The notes under the pieces: generated by a model | The model's database searches: none | What the model was told of the DNA's origin: nothing | What the model saw: only the letters and a program-made list of their open reading frames with translations | Translations under genes and position numbers: made by a program | NCBI GenBank assembly: GCA_001829315.1 | Contig: MIAY01000021.1 | Span: 62,001 to 126,000, forward strand | DNA length: 64,000 bases | Direction of reading: 5' to 3' | DNA from: Spirochaetes bacterium GWE1_32_154 | Lineage (GTDB): Bacteria > Spirochaetota > GWE2-31-10 | Part shown: positions 28,357 to 37,244 of the stretch, piece after piece | Layout of the letters: each line of letters begins with the position of its first letter | Position numbering within the stretch: the first letter of the stretch is position 1

Positions 28357-30678
28357 ATGAAAAAGTCATTTGTTTTTTTAGTTTTTTCGATTTTCTTATT
28401 TGCAGGATGCGGTGTTGCAACTATTCCTGATACAAATTCAGCATCTGATACCGGTTACTCATTAAGTGCTGATGGGACAAACGCAACAGTATCAACTTCA
28501 AAAGGACTCAAGGATATGCTTGCGAAAAGCAGTGTGACAGTAATTAAACTGGAAGCAGGAAATTATGCGGATGAATATGATGTTAATGATGCAAAAGAAA
28601 TTAATGGTTCTCTAACTACAACAATAAATAAAATATCAGTCAATTGTAGTGATGTAACAATCAGATCTTCAACAATAACAACGCTAATAGCCGGAAAGGG
28701 CATAGAAGAAGGTGAATTAACTTTAGAGGATGTTATTATTGAAGGGGATGCTGTTTTTCAGGGTGGCGGTTCAAATAGTATTAAAGTGCTTGGGAAATCC
28801 ATTTTTAAGGGACTTGTAACACTTGATAAAGCAGGAATCAGCTTCAAAATGGGAACGCTCACAGAAATAATAAAATCACTTATTGTTTTACAACCGGCCT
28901 CTATTATGCCTCTTGATGAAAATACACTTGCACCTGCTATTAAAGGTGATATTGTCATTAATTATACAAAATATAGTAGTGTTGCAACAGTTTGTAATAT
29001 TATAGCAGCAAAACTCGTTGTTGGAGACACTGTTAATAATGTAACTCTTGGAGCTAAGTCTGTAATAGCAATGGTATATGCAACAAAATCAGGAACAATA
29101 AATATAACTAATAATGGAAAAATAGAGTCTGCTAATGATTTGGCTACTATTTTAGGAAATAAAGCCGAAAACCCTATGCCAGTTGATTTAAGTACAGATT
29201 ATCAATTACAGGGAATTATTACTTTATCAAAATTAAATAATTCTTTATTTTCAGTTTCTGACATTAATTCTATTACTGATAATTTTGATGTGCAAACAAA
29301 CTTTACAATTTCTGATGATACATCCATCGTTATCAGCTGGACTTCAAATAACTCTTCAGTTTTGTCTATCTCCGGCGAAAAGATCAGCGTTACACAACCT
29401 GATGTGACAACTCCGGTAATACTGACAGCATCAGTGACAATTGACGGCAGTATAATAAAAAAAGATTTCACTGTTACCGTAATTGCGAAAGTTAATCCCG
29501 ATAATCTTACTAATCTTCCTGCCGAAGCCGATGGGACATGGACGATATCCGCTATCCCTCTATCTTTTACTGTAAGCGATTCAAAGATAACCATGAACGG
29601 TTCAACGAATCCGGTTCAATATGATAAGACTAACGGGCAAATGTATTATAAGAAAGAGAACATTAATGTGATAATGAAAGATTTATTCTGGAAAGATTCT
29701 GCGTTTTATAATAAAGGTGTGTTATTAACAAAAGGGACAGGGAGCGCGATTATATATAGTAATTTACCCGTTGAAGCTAGCGGAACATGGGCTGGTTCTA
29801 CTTTTTTTACTGTAAGTGGTAATAAGATGAGTATGGGTACTATGGTGTTTGAAATTACCTATGATAGTGCTACCGGATTAGTATATGGAACTGCTGATGG
29901 TCAAAGCGGACTTCTGTCTGGTATATTATGGAAAAATTCTGCGTTTATATTTCAAGGTGAAATTTTAACAAAGGTTACTTTGATTACATTACCAGCTGAT
30001 GCAGATGGAACATGGACAATGTCCGGTTCTACGGTTCTGAGTGTGAGTGGAGGTAAGATGACTATGGGGCCTCAGGTGATTGTCATTACCTATGATAGTG
30101 CTACCGGGTTAGTATATGGAGATTTTGATGGTCAAAACGGACCTATGACTGGTTTACTATGGAAAGATTCTGCGTTTATTTTTCAGGATGTAACTTTAAC
30201 AAAGCTTACGTTAACTACATTACCAGTTGAAGCCGAAGGAGCATGGACAATGCCGGGCTCTTTAATTTTGAGTGTAAGTGGTACTAAAATGAATATGGGT
30301 AACCAGATATTTGATATTACCTATGATAGCTCTACAGGAGTAATTTATGGTCTTGTTGATGGACAAAATGTGCTTATGCCGGATTTACTTTGGAAAGACT
30401 CTGCGTTTATCTATCAAACTGTAACATTAACAAAAGGAACTTTTATTAATGTACCCGCTGAAGCTAGCGGAACCTGGACAATGTCAGGTTCTACTCTATT
30501 GACAGTAAGTGGGAATAAGATGAACATGGGGGGCGAGGAGTTCGATATTATCTATCATAGCACTACCGGACAAGTCTTTTTTTATGCAAATGCTATGACT
30601 TTGACCCTTGCTGTTACAGGTATAATTTGGAATGGAACTGCTTTTACTTATGAAGGTACAGTACTAACCAAACTTTAG
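28357..30678 (+). CDS. Large lipoprotein with a bacterial Ig-like domain and five tandem repeats
   Basis: The lipobox is FLFAGC (Cys18). Residues about 40-290 look like a strand-rich solenoid with many short Ile/Val/Thr repeats. Residues about 300-380 match atrophied bacterial Ig-like domains (ISWTSNNSSVLSISG). From about residue 387 to the end there are five tandem repeats of about 75 residues, each opening with LPAEADGTW-like sequence, with a central ITYDSATGLVYG and closing LWKDSAFIFQ...LTK. Repeats 2-4 are very similar even at the DNA level, implying recent duplication. It is probably a surface adhesin or structural protein. A strong terminator follows. Confidence 0.78.
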   Translation: MKKSFVFLVFSIFLFAGCGVATIPDTNSASDTGYSLSADGTNATVSTSKGLKDMLAKSSVTVIKLEAGNYADEYDVNDAKEINGSLTTTINKISVNCSDVTIRSSTITTLIAGKGIEEGELTLEDVIIEGDAVFQGGGSNSIKVLGKSIFKGLVTLDKAGISFKMGTLTEIIKSLIVLQPASIMPLDENTLAPAIKGDIVINYTKYSSVATVCNIIAAKLVVGDTVNNVTLGAKSVIAMVYATKSGTINITNNGKIESANDLATILGNKAENPMPVDLSTDYQLQGIITLSKLNNSLFSVSDINSITDNFDVQTNFTISDDTSIVISWTSNNSSVLSISGEKISVTQPDVTTPVILTASVTIDGSIIKKDFTVTVIAKVNPDNLTNLPAEADGTWTISAIPLSFTVSDSKITMNGSTNPVQYDKTNGQMYYKKENINVIMKDLFWKDSAFYNKGVLLTKGTGSAIIYSNLPVEASGTWAGSTFFTVSGNKMSMGTMVFEITYDSATGLVYGTADGQSGLLSGILWKNSAFIFQGEILTKVTLITLPADADGTWTMSGSTVLSVSGGKMTMGPQVIVITYDSATGLVYGDFDGQNGPMTGLLWKDSAFIFQDVTLTKLTLTTLPVEAEGAWTMPGSLILSVSGTKMNMGNQIFDITYDSSTGVIYGLVDGQNVLMPDLLWKDSAFIYQTVTLTKGTFINVPAEASGTWTMSGSTLLTVSGNKMNMGGEEFDIIYHSTTGQVFFYANAMTLTLAVTGIIWNGTAFTYEGTVLTKL

Positions 30679-30693
30679 TATAACTAATTTTAG

Positions 30694-30735
30694 AAAGGAA
30701 TATGAGGATGTATGTCCTCATATTCCTTTTTTATT
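30694..30735 (+). terminator. Strong rho-independent terminator
   Basis: AAAGGAATATGAGGA (30694-30708) pairs perfectly with 30715-30729 around a six-base loop and is followed by a T-run. Confidence 0.92.
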
Positions 30736-30780
30736 TATAACAATCCATCTTTAGCTTTTATTTTAATTTTTTTTTATTAC

Positions 30781-30834
30781 AGAGGCTCTTGCAAAAATTC
30801 GATAAAAACCAAGAGTGTTTTTGCAAGAAGCTTT
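30781..30834. repeat. Hairpin of the GCAAAAAT/ATTTTTGC family
   Basis: AGAGGCTCTTGCAAAAAT (30781-30798) pairs with GTTTTTGCAAGAAGCTTT (30817-30834). The 18-base loop resembles the loop of the copy at 17981. A separate strong terminator stands just upstream, so this element is not needed for termination. Confidence 0.8.
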
Positions 30835-30931
30835 ACAATCATTTTTTTATGAATTAAAGTATAAATAATAAAAGTTGTTTTCTTAAGAATTATGAAGTAT
30901 ATGTAATTAAGTAAAAAAAATAGGAGCATTT

Positions 30932-32377
30932 ATGAAATATTGTACGCGGGTTTTATTTATTTTATTGCTGATAACTACTAATATCAATGCTGCAGAACTT
31001 AATTTTTCAAATAAAACTATTACTTTGGAAGAATGTATAAAAATTGCCGAAACGGCATCTTTGGATACGGCGATTAATGACATTCAAAAGTCAAATTATG
31101 ACCTTGCGGTTATTAGTCGCTGGTTTAATTATTTACCTGATGTTGACTTTAATATGTATAAAAATTACTCATATCTCGACGTTGGTAAAGAAAACAACTA
31201 TCAACTACCCCGTAATTATGCTGATTTTGAGGAAACTACCGGAAAATCAACAATTACAGGTACAAACCTGACCTTTAGACAAAAAATATTTGATGCGAAT
31301 TTAGTAACTTTGCTAAGTGACGCTAACTCAATAAGAACAAAAAGAGATATAATTACGGATGAGTTTAAGGTGAATCTTCATGAAAAAATTCGTAGAAACT
31401 ATTATGAAATTTTACTGAATGAGCAGAAACTGAATTATTACACGGCAATACTTGATAATTTTAAACCGGCAACATCCACCGGTTATGATGCTTTATTACA
31501 TGCTGATGATAGAATAACCGCATTGAGAATAGAAAAAATCATACTCGATTTAAATGAGGCCGTAATAAATCAAAAACGATATCTGCTTTATTGTCTCCAG
31601 TTACCACTAAACAAGCAATTGATATTAACTACACCGCTTGTTTTTCCTGAACTTAATACGGACGCTGATAAAGCATCTGTTTTATTGAATAATACAAAGC
31701 TTAAAAATCTCCGCATAAAACTTTATGAAAATAAACGTACTTTTGCTATGGGATTTATGCAGTTTATTCCTAAATCCTCACTGTCTCTTGATACAATAAT
31801 TAATGACAATCTGAAACTTGGTGTTGACGTTAATCTCGACGGCAGTAATTTCGGGGTAGACCTGATTGGTGAATATTTAATTTACCAGAATAAAGAAACC
31901 TATTATATCTACAAAGATGCTAAAGAACCGGTAATTACTTCTACAAATAATCCGAAATCTATTAATGACTGGAATATAAATGATACTAAATTAAAGCTAC
32001 AGAGTACAATAAGTTTAGACAGAATTGCTTCTGCCGGTGTTGATATAAAAAGACTTAGAAATGCTGTTGAAATGGCTCAGATTGATATTACCCGTGAAAA
32101 GAACATTTTATTGATCAATTTTGAAAATATAGCACTTGATATATCTGGTCTAAAAAAAGATATTGAACTTGTTACAGAGAAGTTAGCCTATGCTCAGAGT
32201 AAAAAGGAACTTCTGAAGAAAAGTTCTCTTCAGGATGATATTGCAAAGCTTGAGTATTATGAATCGAGAAATAACGATATATTGTCATATACTGAGTCAT
32301 TATTTAATACAAAATTAGATCTGATAAAAGCCTATATTATATATATGAGGGTTATCCAAGGAGGGGGGTATTTATGA
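30932..32377 (+). CDS. TolC-like outer-membrane efflux protein
   Basis: The 481-residue product has a signal peptide ending NINA. It shows the long, heptad-like helices of the outer-membrane efflux family: TITLEECIKIAETASLDTAI at the N terminus and a second repeat-like half from about residue 330, with GLKKDIELVTEKLAYAQSK. Asp and Asn-rich strands fill the barrel regions. No membrane-fusion or inner-membrane pump gene is adjacent. The only partner is a small lipoprotein gene that overlaps by four bases. The substrate is unknown. Confidence 0.72.
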   Translation: MKYCTRVLFILLLITTNINAAELNFSNKTITLEECIKIAETASLDTAINDIQKSNYDLAVISRWFNYLPDVDFNMYKNYSYLDVGKENNYQLPRNYADFEETTGKSTITGTNLTFRQKIFDANLVTLLSDANSIRTKRDIITDEFKVNLHEKIRRNYYEILLNEQKLNYYTAILDNFKPATSTGYDALLHADDRITALRIEKIILDLNEAVINQKRYLLYCLQLPLNKQLILTTPLVFPELNTDADKASVLLNNTKLKNLRIKLYENKRTFAMGFMQFIPKSSLSLDTIINDNLKLGVDVNLDGSNFGVDLIGEYLIYQNKETYYIYKDAKEPVITSTNNPKSINDWNINDTKLKLQSTISLDRIASAGVDIKRLRNAVEMAQIDITREKNILLINFENIALDISGLKKDIELVTEKLAYAQSKKELLKKSSLQDDIAKLEYYESRNNDILSYTESLFNTKLDLIKAYIIYMRVIQGGGYL

Positions 32378-32820
32378 AATTTGTTAATAAAATAGTTTTT
32401 ATCGTGATACTGATTACAGTATGTTCATGTGGTTTTCCGGTAGTAGAAAAAAGATCCGAGATTGAGGATAATAATATAAAAGAATTGTATACTGAAATAA
32501 CTAATGATGGTCTGATAATCAATGGAAGTATATCTAATGTTGATGATGTTGATTATTATCGTTTTACAGCCGGTATTGGTGTTGAATATACGATAAAGTT
32601 TAAAAGTATAAACCAGCTTGTTGCCCGAATGACAACTGATACTGAGGTGAACCTGGGATCTATTTATCCTTTAGAAAAAGAACCTTATTATGCTTATAAC
32701 AGTTTTTATTCGAGTAAAAGTTATTATGTGTATATCAGTGTTTCGGCTAACGGTGATGAAAGCGGAGACTATCAGTTAAGTGTAACCGGTAAAATTGGTA
32801 ATGATGTATATAACTATTAA
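32374..32820 (+). CDS. Small lipoprotein with a PPC-like beta domain
   Basis: It starts inside the stop codon of the TolC-like gene (ATGA overlap). The lipobox is VCSC (Cys19). The remaining 130 residues show the pre-peptidase C-terminal (PPC) pattern: NGSISNVDDVDYYRFTAGIG, a central strand VEYTIKFKS, and the closing YYVYISVSANGDESGDYQLSV. Such domains bind surfaces or polysaccharides. Translational coupling with the TolC-like gene suggests that both act in one envelope complex. Confidence 0.7.
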   Translation: MKFVNKIVFIVILITVCSCGFPVVEKRSEIEDNNIKELYTEITNDGLIINGSISNVDDVDYYRFTAGIGVEYTIKFKSINQLVARMTTDTEVNLGSIYPLEKEPYYAYNSFYSSKSYYVYISVSANGDESGDYQLSVTGKIGNDVYNY

Positions 32821-32871
32821 TCTGAAAAAAATGATTTGTTTTTTTACTTCATCAAATAAAAAGAAAAAATA

Positions 32872-32919
32872 ATTAAACCTTTTTACTACTTAATGTATCT
32901 TAGTAGTTAAGGAGTTTTA
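32872..32919 (+). promoter_or_regulatory. Leader element shared with the gene at 28357
   Basis: ATTAAACCTTTTTA is identical to the copy at 28307. It is followed by ACTACTTA and TTAGTAGT, a dyad around ATGTATC, and an AAGGAGTTTTA ribosome binding site. The strong conservation covers the whole leader but stops at the coding region. Confidence 0.5.
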
Positions 32920-32922
32920 TAA

Positions 32923-33525
32923 ATGAAAAAAATGGTATTTATTTTTGTATGTATGTTATTTGCATCGTTTATTTTCGCGAATGAAAAAGGTGAATTATTA
33001 AATTCTACGTTAAACAAAACAGGCAAGAATTATTCTACACAATTCCAATCTTTTGAGGCAGATAATTCAGAGAGTGGAATTATTAAAAATAAAAAACTTT
33101 TCTACACCGGTTGGTTTTATTGTATGGCTAACTCAACACAGGCATTTATTTTTACTGCTGTGGCTATGACAATTCAGCCTAATATGGGGTATATGTTTTT
33201 ATTTACCGGTTTACCGGCATTTGTTAATATATTAGGAGCAAGTCTTATTCCGTTTGCCGGCCCTTTTATTACTTCTTTTTCAATGTTTATTACCGCAGCT
33301 GCCTGCTTTGTTGCAGGATTGGGATTTGGTGCTCCTTTACTGGTTGCAGCGGGGGCTAATTTAGTAATATCATCCTGGCTGGATATTGGAGCTGCTATAC
33401 TTCAAATCAGTTCATTAGTTGATAATGAAAAAACTGAAGTTCAGAAAGTGTCATTACTTGCATCTGCGTTTTATAAAAATGAAAATGAGAATGGAATGGT
33501 ACTCGGGGTAGGGTACAGGTTTTAA
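32923..33525 (+). CDS. Exported hydrophobic protein of unknown function
   Basis: The 200-residue product has a signal peptide (MKKMVFIFVCMLFASFIFA), a polar stretch, then several hydrophobic segments between about residues 55 and 165 rich in Gly, Ala and Phe (TGLPAFVNILGASLIPFAG). It ends in VLGVGYRF, a terminal Phe as in outer-membrane proteins. It may be an inner-membrane protein or an unusual outer-membrane one. No family is recognised. Its leader matches that of the repeat lipoprotein at 28357. Confidence 0.62.
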   Translation: MKKMVFIFVCMLFASFIFANEKGELLNSTLNKTGKNYSTQFQSFEADNSESGIIKNKKLFYTGWFYCMANSTQAFIFTAVAMTIQPNMGYMFLFTGLPAFVNILGASLIPFAGPFITSFSMFITAAACFVAGLGFGAPLLVAAGANLVISSWLDIGAAILQISSLVDNEKTEVQKVSLLASAFYKNENENGMVLGVGYRF

Positions 33526-33541
33526 ATGATTAGTTTTTAAT

Positions 33542-33590
33542 AGAGCTTATTGCATAAAACAATACTTTTATATTTTATGCAATAAGCTTT
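33542..33590. terminator. Bidirectional hairpin between convergent genes
   Basis: AGAGCTTATTGCATAAAA (33542-33559) pairs with TTTTATGCAATAAGCTTT (33573-33590). It is a looser relative of the GCAAAAAT hairpins and lies between two convergent genes. Confidence 0.7.
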
Positions 33591-33609
33591 TAATATAGAT
33601 TCTTTACTG

Positions 33610-34356
33610 TTATTTTACTCCCCGAATACTGGCAATAACTTTTGAAAGTTCTATAAATCTTTGTGAAGATGATGACGCCCCGGTTACTGTATCAATTGAA
33701 AATGTATTTTGAGACTTCAACAGGGATGCTTCAAGTTTACCGATAGCATCTTTCCATGTCGTTTTATTTGTTTTAAGCATTTCACTGTTTACATAATCAC
33801 TTGATTTTTTATCTTGTTTTTTTGCATCAAACTCATTATAATTAACAGCAGTTATTGCACCGTTTGTATACGTTACTGCAAGAGTTGCTGTATACCCTCT
33901 TCCATCCGGTTTATCACTCGCTGTATAAGTAGTGTTCATCGGTAAAACGGTTGAAGATTTATCGCCTTTTTGTGCTTTAATAAGTATTGCTTTAGCAAGT
34001 TCATTGAAAAGTTTCGTTGAAGTAGTTGCGCCGGTTACACTATCGACCGGAACTTTTTGTAATGATAGAATTTTTTTATTTAATTCTGTGTAAGCTTCTT
34101 GAGGTGCTATACCCGATTTAGGCTTCATGGTATTGGCATACATTTTATCGGCAGATTTTAAACTTCCTGTTGCATTAATATAATCCATCTTCGCTAAAAC
34201 AATTTTATTCCCTTTAATCGTGATTTCAAGTTGCGGTTTCCATGATTTTGAATCATTAAAATCGTAAGTTCCAAAATAAACACCATCTTTATATGTGTTT
34301 TGAGCAAATACGATACAGGATGTTAAGATAAAAAATAATATAAAATGCCGTTTCAT
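33610..34356 (-). CDS. Exported protein with two FMN-binding domains (ApbE flavinylation targets)
   Basis: Signal sequence MKRHFILFFILTSCIVFAQ could be cut by signal peptidase I, or at Cys14 as a lipoprotein. Two FMN-binding domains follow. The first has DSVTGATTS with T111 as the expected FMN attachment residue; the second has DTVTGASSS with S228 in that place. These D-x-x-TGA-[T/S] motifs are substrates of ApbE flavin transferase. Tandem-domain proteins of this kind carry electrons outside the membrane. No ApbE gene is in the window. It has its own ribosome binding site (AGGAGG). Confidence 0.85.
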   Translation of the reverse strand: MKRHFILFFILTSCIVFAQNTYKDGVYFGTYDFNDSKSWKPQLEITIKGNKIVLAKMDYINATGSLKSADKMYANTMKPKSGIAPQEAYTELNKKILSLQKVPVDSVTGATTSTKLFNELAKAILIKAQKGDKSSTVLPMNTTYTASDKPDGRGYTATLAVTYTNGAITAVNYNEFDAKKQDKKSSDYVNSEMLKTNKTTWKDAIGKLEASLLKSQNTFSIDTVTGASSSSQRFIELSKVIASIRGVK

Positions 34357-34453
34357 AATTTTTCCTCCTGCTTTATTATAAATAATACTATGATAAAAAT
34401 CAATACTGTTTTGTTTAATGCAAATTGTTATTGTTTTTATGACTTATCATATT

Positions 34454-34503
34454 GAAGCTCTTGCAAAAATTTGAGATAAAATGAGTATTTTTGCAAGTAG
34501 CTC
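34454..34503. repeat. Hairpin of the GCAAAAAT/ATTTTTGC family
   Basis: GAAGCTCTTGCAAAAAT (34454-34470) pairs with ATTTTTGCAAGTAGCTC (34487-34503). It lies between two divergent genes, where no terminator is needed, which argues that the family is a dispersed repeat. Confidence 0.82.
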
Positions 34504-34588
34504 TATTGTATTTTTTAATGATATGAAATATCATTAATTATGTACCCGTATTCAGGAATATCTATTTATACAAAGCGAGGTGGTTACC

Positions 34589-36130
34589 ATGAAAATATCA
34601 GTGAAATTATTAGTAAGTTTTGTAATTATTGCTTTTTTTACGCTTATCATTGGTGGTACCGGAGTAATAATCATTAATCAGAATAATAAGGTCAATAGAT
34701 TTATATATGAGAAAGGGACTACCGGTATTTTTTATTTTGCTAAAATAGTTCCATTTTTTTATCATGCCCGGAATAATGTTGATCGATTTGTTTATGCAAC
34801 GACTCAGAAAGACAGAGAAGAGGCAATTAAAGAAATTGGTTTTGCATCAGGTGAGGCTGATAAATTAACAAAACTTTATCAGAAAACAATGATTGATGAA
34901 AAAAGCAGAGAGTTATTCAGCATATTTGAGAAATCAAAAAAGGGGTATCTTGATACAGTTAATGAACTCTTTGGTATGATAATGAAAGGTGAAAAACGTG
35001 ATACTTATATACAATTTTATACTACCTCGGTTAAAAATACGGAGAGTATTCACTCACAGGATATAATAAAAATTATTGATTATAATGCAGTTGCTACAGG
35101 TGATATTGCTGAAAAAAATCAGCGTCAGGCAACAAATGCTATAATTTTTCTGATATTTTTCACCGTTATTGCGTTTGTATTTGCCGTAGCTCTCGGGGTT
35201 TATACGGGTATTTATTCTATAACAAAACCTATTTCAAAACTGGTGAAATCATTGACTGAAAGCTCCTCGCAATTTTTAATATCATCAAAACAATTATCTC
35301 AGGCATCACAAGATCTTGCAAACGGTGCTTCAGAACAGGCTTCGTCAATTGAAGAAACTTCTGCATCGATAGAAGAGTTGTCTTCCATGGTTAAGTTAAG
35401 TGCGGATAATTCAAAAGAGTCAGCTAATCGTGCTGGTAAAACCAGAGAAGAGTCAGAAGCCGGTTATAGTGAAATGAAAAAAATGCTTCAATCTATGAAA
35501 GGGATAAGCGATTCAGCAGATCAGATACAATCCGTAATTGATGTTATTGATGAGATTGCTTTTCAGACAAATATGCTTGCATTAAATGCTTCTGTTGAGG
35601 CTGCACGGGCAGGCGAAGCCGGTATGGGGTTTGCAGTTGTTGCAGATGAAGTTAAACAATTGGCAAATAGAAGTGCTTCTTCTGCTAAAGAAACTGCAAA
35701 AATGATAAAACAAACAATAGATGGAGTAAATGAAGGTTTGGGAATATCAAAAAAACTATCTGAAATATTTGAAGAAATTCTTGTAAATTCTGATGTTGTA
35801 AAAAAACAGACAAAAGAAATGGAAGTTTCTTCGGCACAACAATCGGAGGGAATAGAGCAGGTTCAAAAAGCAATATTGGAGCTTGATAGCGTAGTTCAGA
35901 ATAATGCAGCTTCATCCGAGGAAACCGCTTCAACTGCAGAAGAACTTGAAAATCAGGTGAAAAAAATCAATAATGTCATATCCGAGCTGGATGGACTTTT
36001 AAACGGGTTGAAAAAAGAAAATAAAACCATATCATCTGATGTTGTGACTGATAAGTTTTATCCGGGTAATGATTTCAACAGGAAAGATACAAGAAAGGCA
36101 ATATCATATGAGATAAGTGAGGATGAGTAA
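34589..36130 (+). CDS. Methyl-accepting chemotaxis protein
   Basis: The ATG at 34589 follows GAGGTGG; a GTG nine bases earlier is inside that site and unlikely. The 513-residue receptor has a first membrane helix (about 5-30), a four-helix-bundle periplasmic sensor, a second helix (about 185-210), a weak HAMP, and a cytoplasmic signalling hairpin whose tip reads [20 protein letters not shown] followed by [16 protein letters not shown]. No CheW-like docking tail is visible at the C terminus. No other chemotaxis gene is adjacent. The ligand is unknown. Confidence 0.93.
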   Translation: MKISVKLLVSFVIIAFFTLIIGGTGVIIINQNNKVNRFIYEKGTTGIFYFAKIVPFFYHARNNVDRFVYATTQKDREEAIKEIGFASGEADKLTKLYQKTMIDEKSRELFSIFEKSKKGYLDTVNELFGMIMKGEKRDTYIQFYTTSVKNTESIHSQDIIKIIDYNAVATGDIAEKNQRQATNAIIFLIFFTVIAFVFAVALGVYTGIYSITKPISKLVKSLTESSSQFLISSKQLSQASQDLANGASEQASSIEETSASIEELSSMVKLSADNSKESANRAGKTREESEAGYSEMKKMLQSMKGISDSADQIQSVIDVIDEIAFQTNMLALNASVEAARAGEAGMGFAVVADEVKQLANRSASSAKETAKMIKQTIDGVNEGLGISKKLSEIFEEILVNSDVVKKQTKEMEVSSAQQSEGIEQVQKAILELDSVVQNNAASSEETASTAEELENQVKKINNVISELDGLLNGLKKENKTISSDVVTDKFYPGNDFNRKDTRKAISYEISEDE

Positions 36131-36149
36131 CAGTATAAATGGGTGCAGG

Positions 36150-36187
36150 TTAATCTCTAAAAATCCAATCAGATTTTTAGAGATTAA
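36150..36187. terminator. Perfect 16-bp hairpin between convergent genes
   Basis: TTAATCTCTAAAAATC pairs perfectly with its complement at 36172-36187 around a six-base loop. It can end both the chemoreceptor and the acetate-transporter transcripts. Confidence 0.75.
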
Positions 36188-36194
36188 CACAGAT

Positions 36195-36761
36195 TTATTT
36201 TTTCATAGCACCCAATGGAAATATAGTTTTGTTATACATTTCATTAAGTACTTGTGCCATTCCGGTGTATATTGCTGAGAGTCCGCAAAAAATACCTTCA
36301 TACCCGGCAATTTTAATTAATAGACTGTTTTCAAGTGCGTCTCCAATTGAAAGAAGAGCAAATAAAATTGTCAATGAACCGAAAATCACCATAGTTGCAA
36401 TATTTGTTTTTATAGTACCGATAAAAAGTAGTGCGGTAAATATACCCCATACTGCAAGATATGCACTTTTTGCTGTTGAATCGGTTGCTTCTGCTATACC
36501 GAATTTAGGTAAAAGAATCATAGCAACAAGTGATAACCAGAAAAAACCATACGAAGTAAATGCAAGTGTACCGAAGGTGTTTTTCTTTTTAAATTCCATT
36601 GAGCCTGCAATAACCTGTGCAATACCACCGTAAAAGATACCCATAGCTAGAATCATCGAGTTCATCCCATAAAAACCAGCATTATGAATGTTTAAAAGTA
36701 CCGTTGTCATCCCGAAAGCAAGTAACCCCAGAGGTGCCGGATTTGAATATGTATCGTTCAT
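36195..36761 (-). CDS. Acetate uptake transporter, GPR1/FUN34/YaaH (SatP) family
   Basis: The 188-residue protein has six membrane segments. The family signature NPAPLGLLAFGMTT stands at residues 7-20. FYGGIAQVIAGSMEFKKKNTF and GFFWLSLV are also typical of SatP, which takes up acetate and succinate by proton symport. It would let the cell recover acetate formed by fermentation. The gene is alone and ends at a hairpin. Confidence 0.93.
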   Translation of the reverse strand: MNDTYSNPAPLGLLAFGMTTVLLNIHNAGFYGMNSMILAMGIFYGGIAQVIAGSMEFKKKNTFGTLAFTSYGFFWLSLVAMILLPKFGIAEATDSTAKSAYLAVWGIFTALLFIGTIKTNIATMVIFGSLTILFALLSIGDALENSLLIKIAGYEGIFCGLSAIYTGMAQVLNEMYNKTIFPLGAMKK

Positions 36762-36984
36762 TGTATCTCCTGATTATGGCGGTACTTATATCATTAAAGT
36801 TTTATTTTATCAATCTGAATGTGAAGAAATGAGAAGTTAGAGATTTAAGTGGATTCGTTTTGAATAACCTTACAAAAAAGTGGTAATATAGTGTTGTTTG
36901 TTAATTTCCGGCTAAACTTCCTGAAAATTGTAAATAATATGCAGTTTTTACATGGTTCCCCCTTTAATATATACGGAGGCACTT

Positions 36985-37208
36985 ATGAAAAAACACAATG
37001 ACACACAAAAGCAAATCGGATATAATGAAACTGAGGATACAAAAATGACATCACGTTACATTAATCCATATGCCGATTTTGGTTTGAAAAAACTAAACAA
37101 ACAGTCGGGATTATGCATTCAGATGGTTTTACTATAGAGCAAATGGTTAAGTATACCGGGCTTGGTGATACAGACATCAGGAAGTTAATCAGGGATTTTA
37201 ATAACTGA
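36985..37208 (+). pseudogene. Rpn-family remnant with a large internal deletion
   Basis: A normal ribosome binding site (CGGAGG) and ATG lead to RYINPYADFGLKKLN, the N terminus of Rpn/PD-(D/E)XK proteins. The sequence then jumps, in another frame, to MHSDGFTIEQMVKYTGLGDT and DIRKLIRDFNN, their C terminus. About 200 residues of nuclease core between the two have been lost. It parallels the remnant at 1316-1601. Confidence 0.72.
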
Positions 37209-37244
37209 CAAAATATACTCACAATTTTCAAACAGGTATTACGA

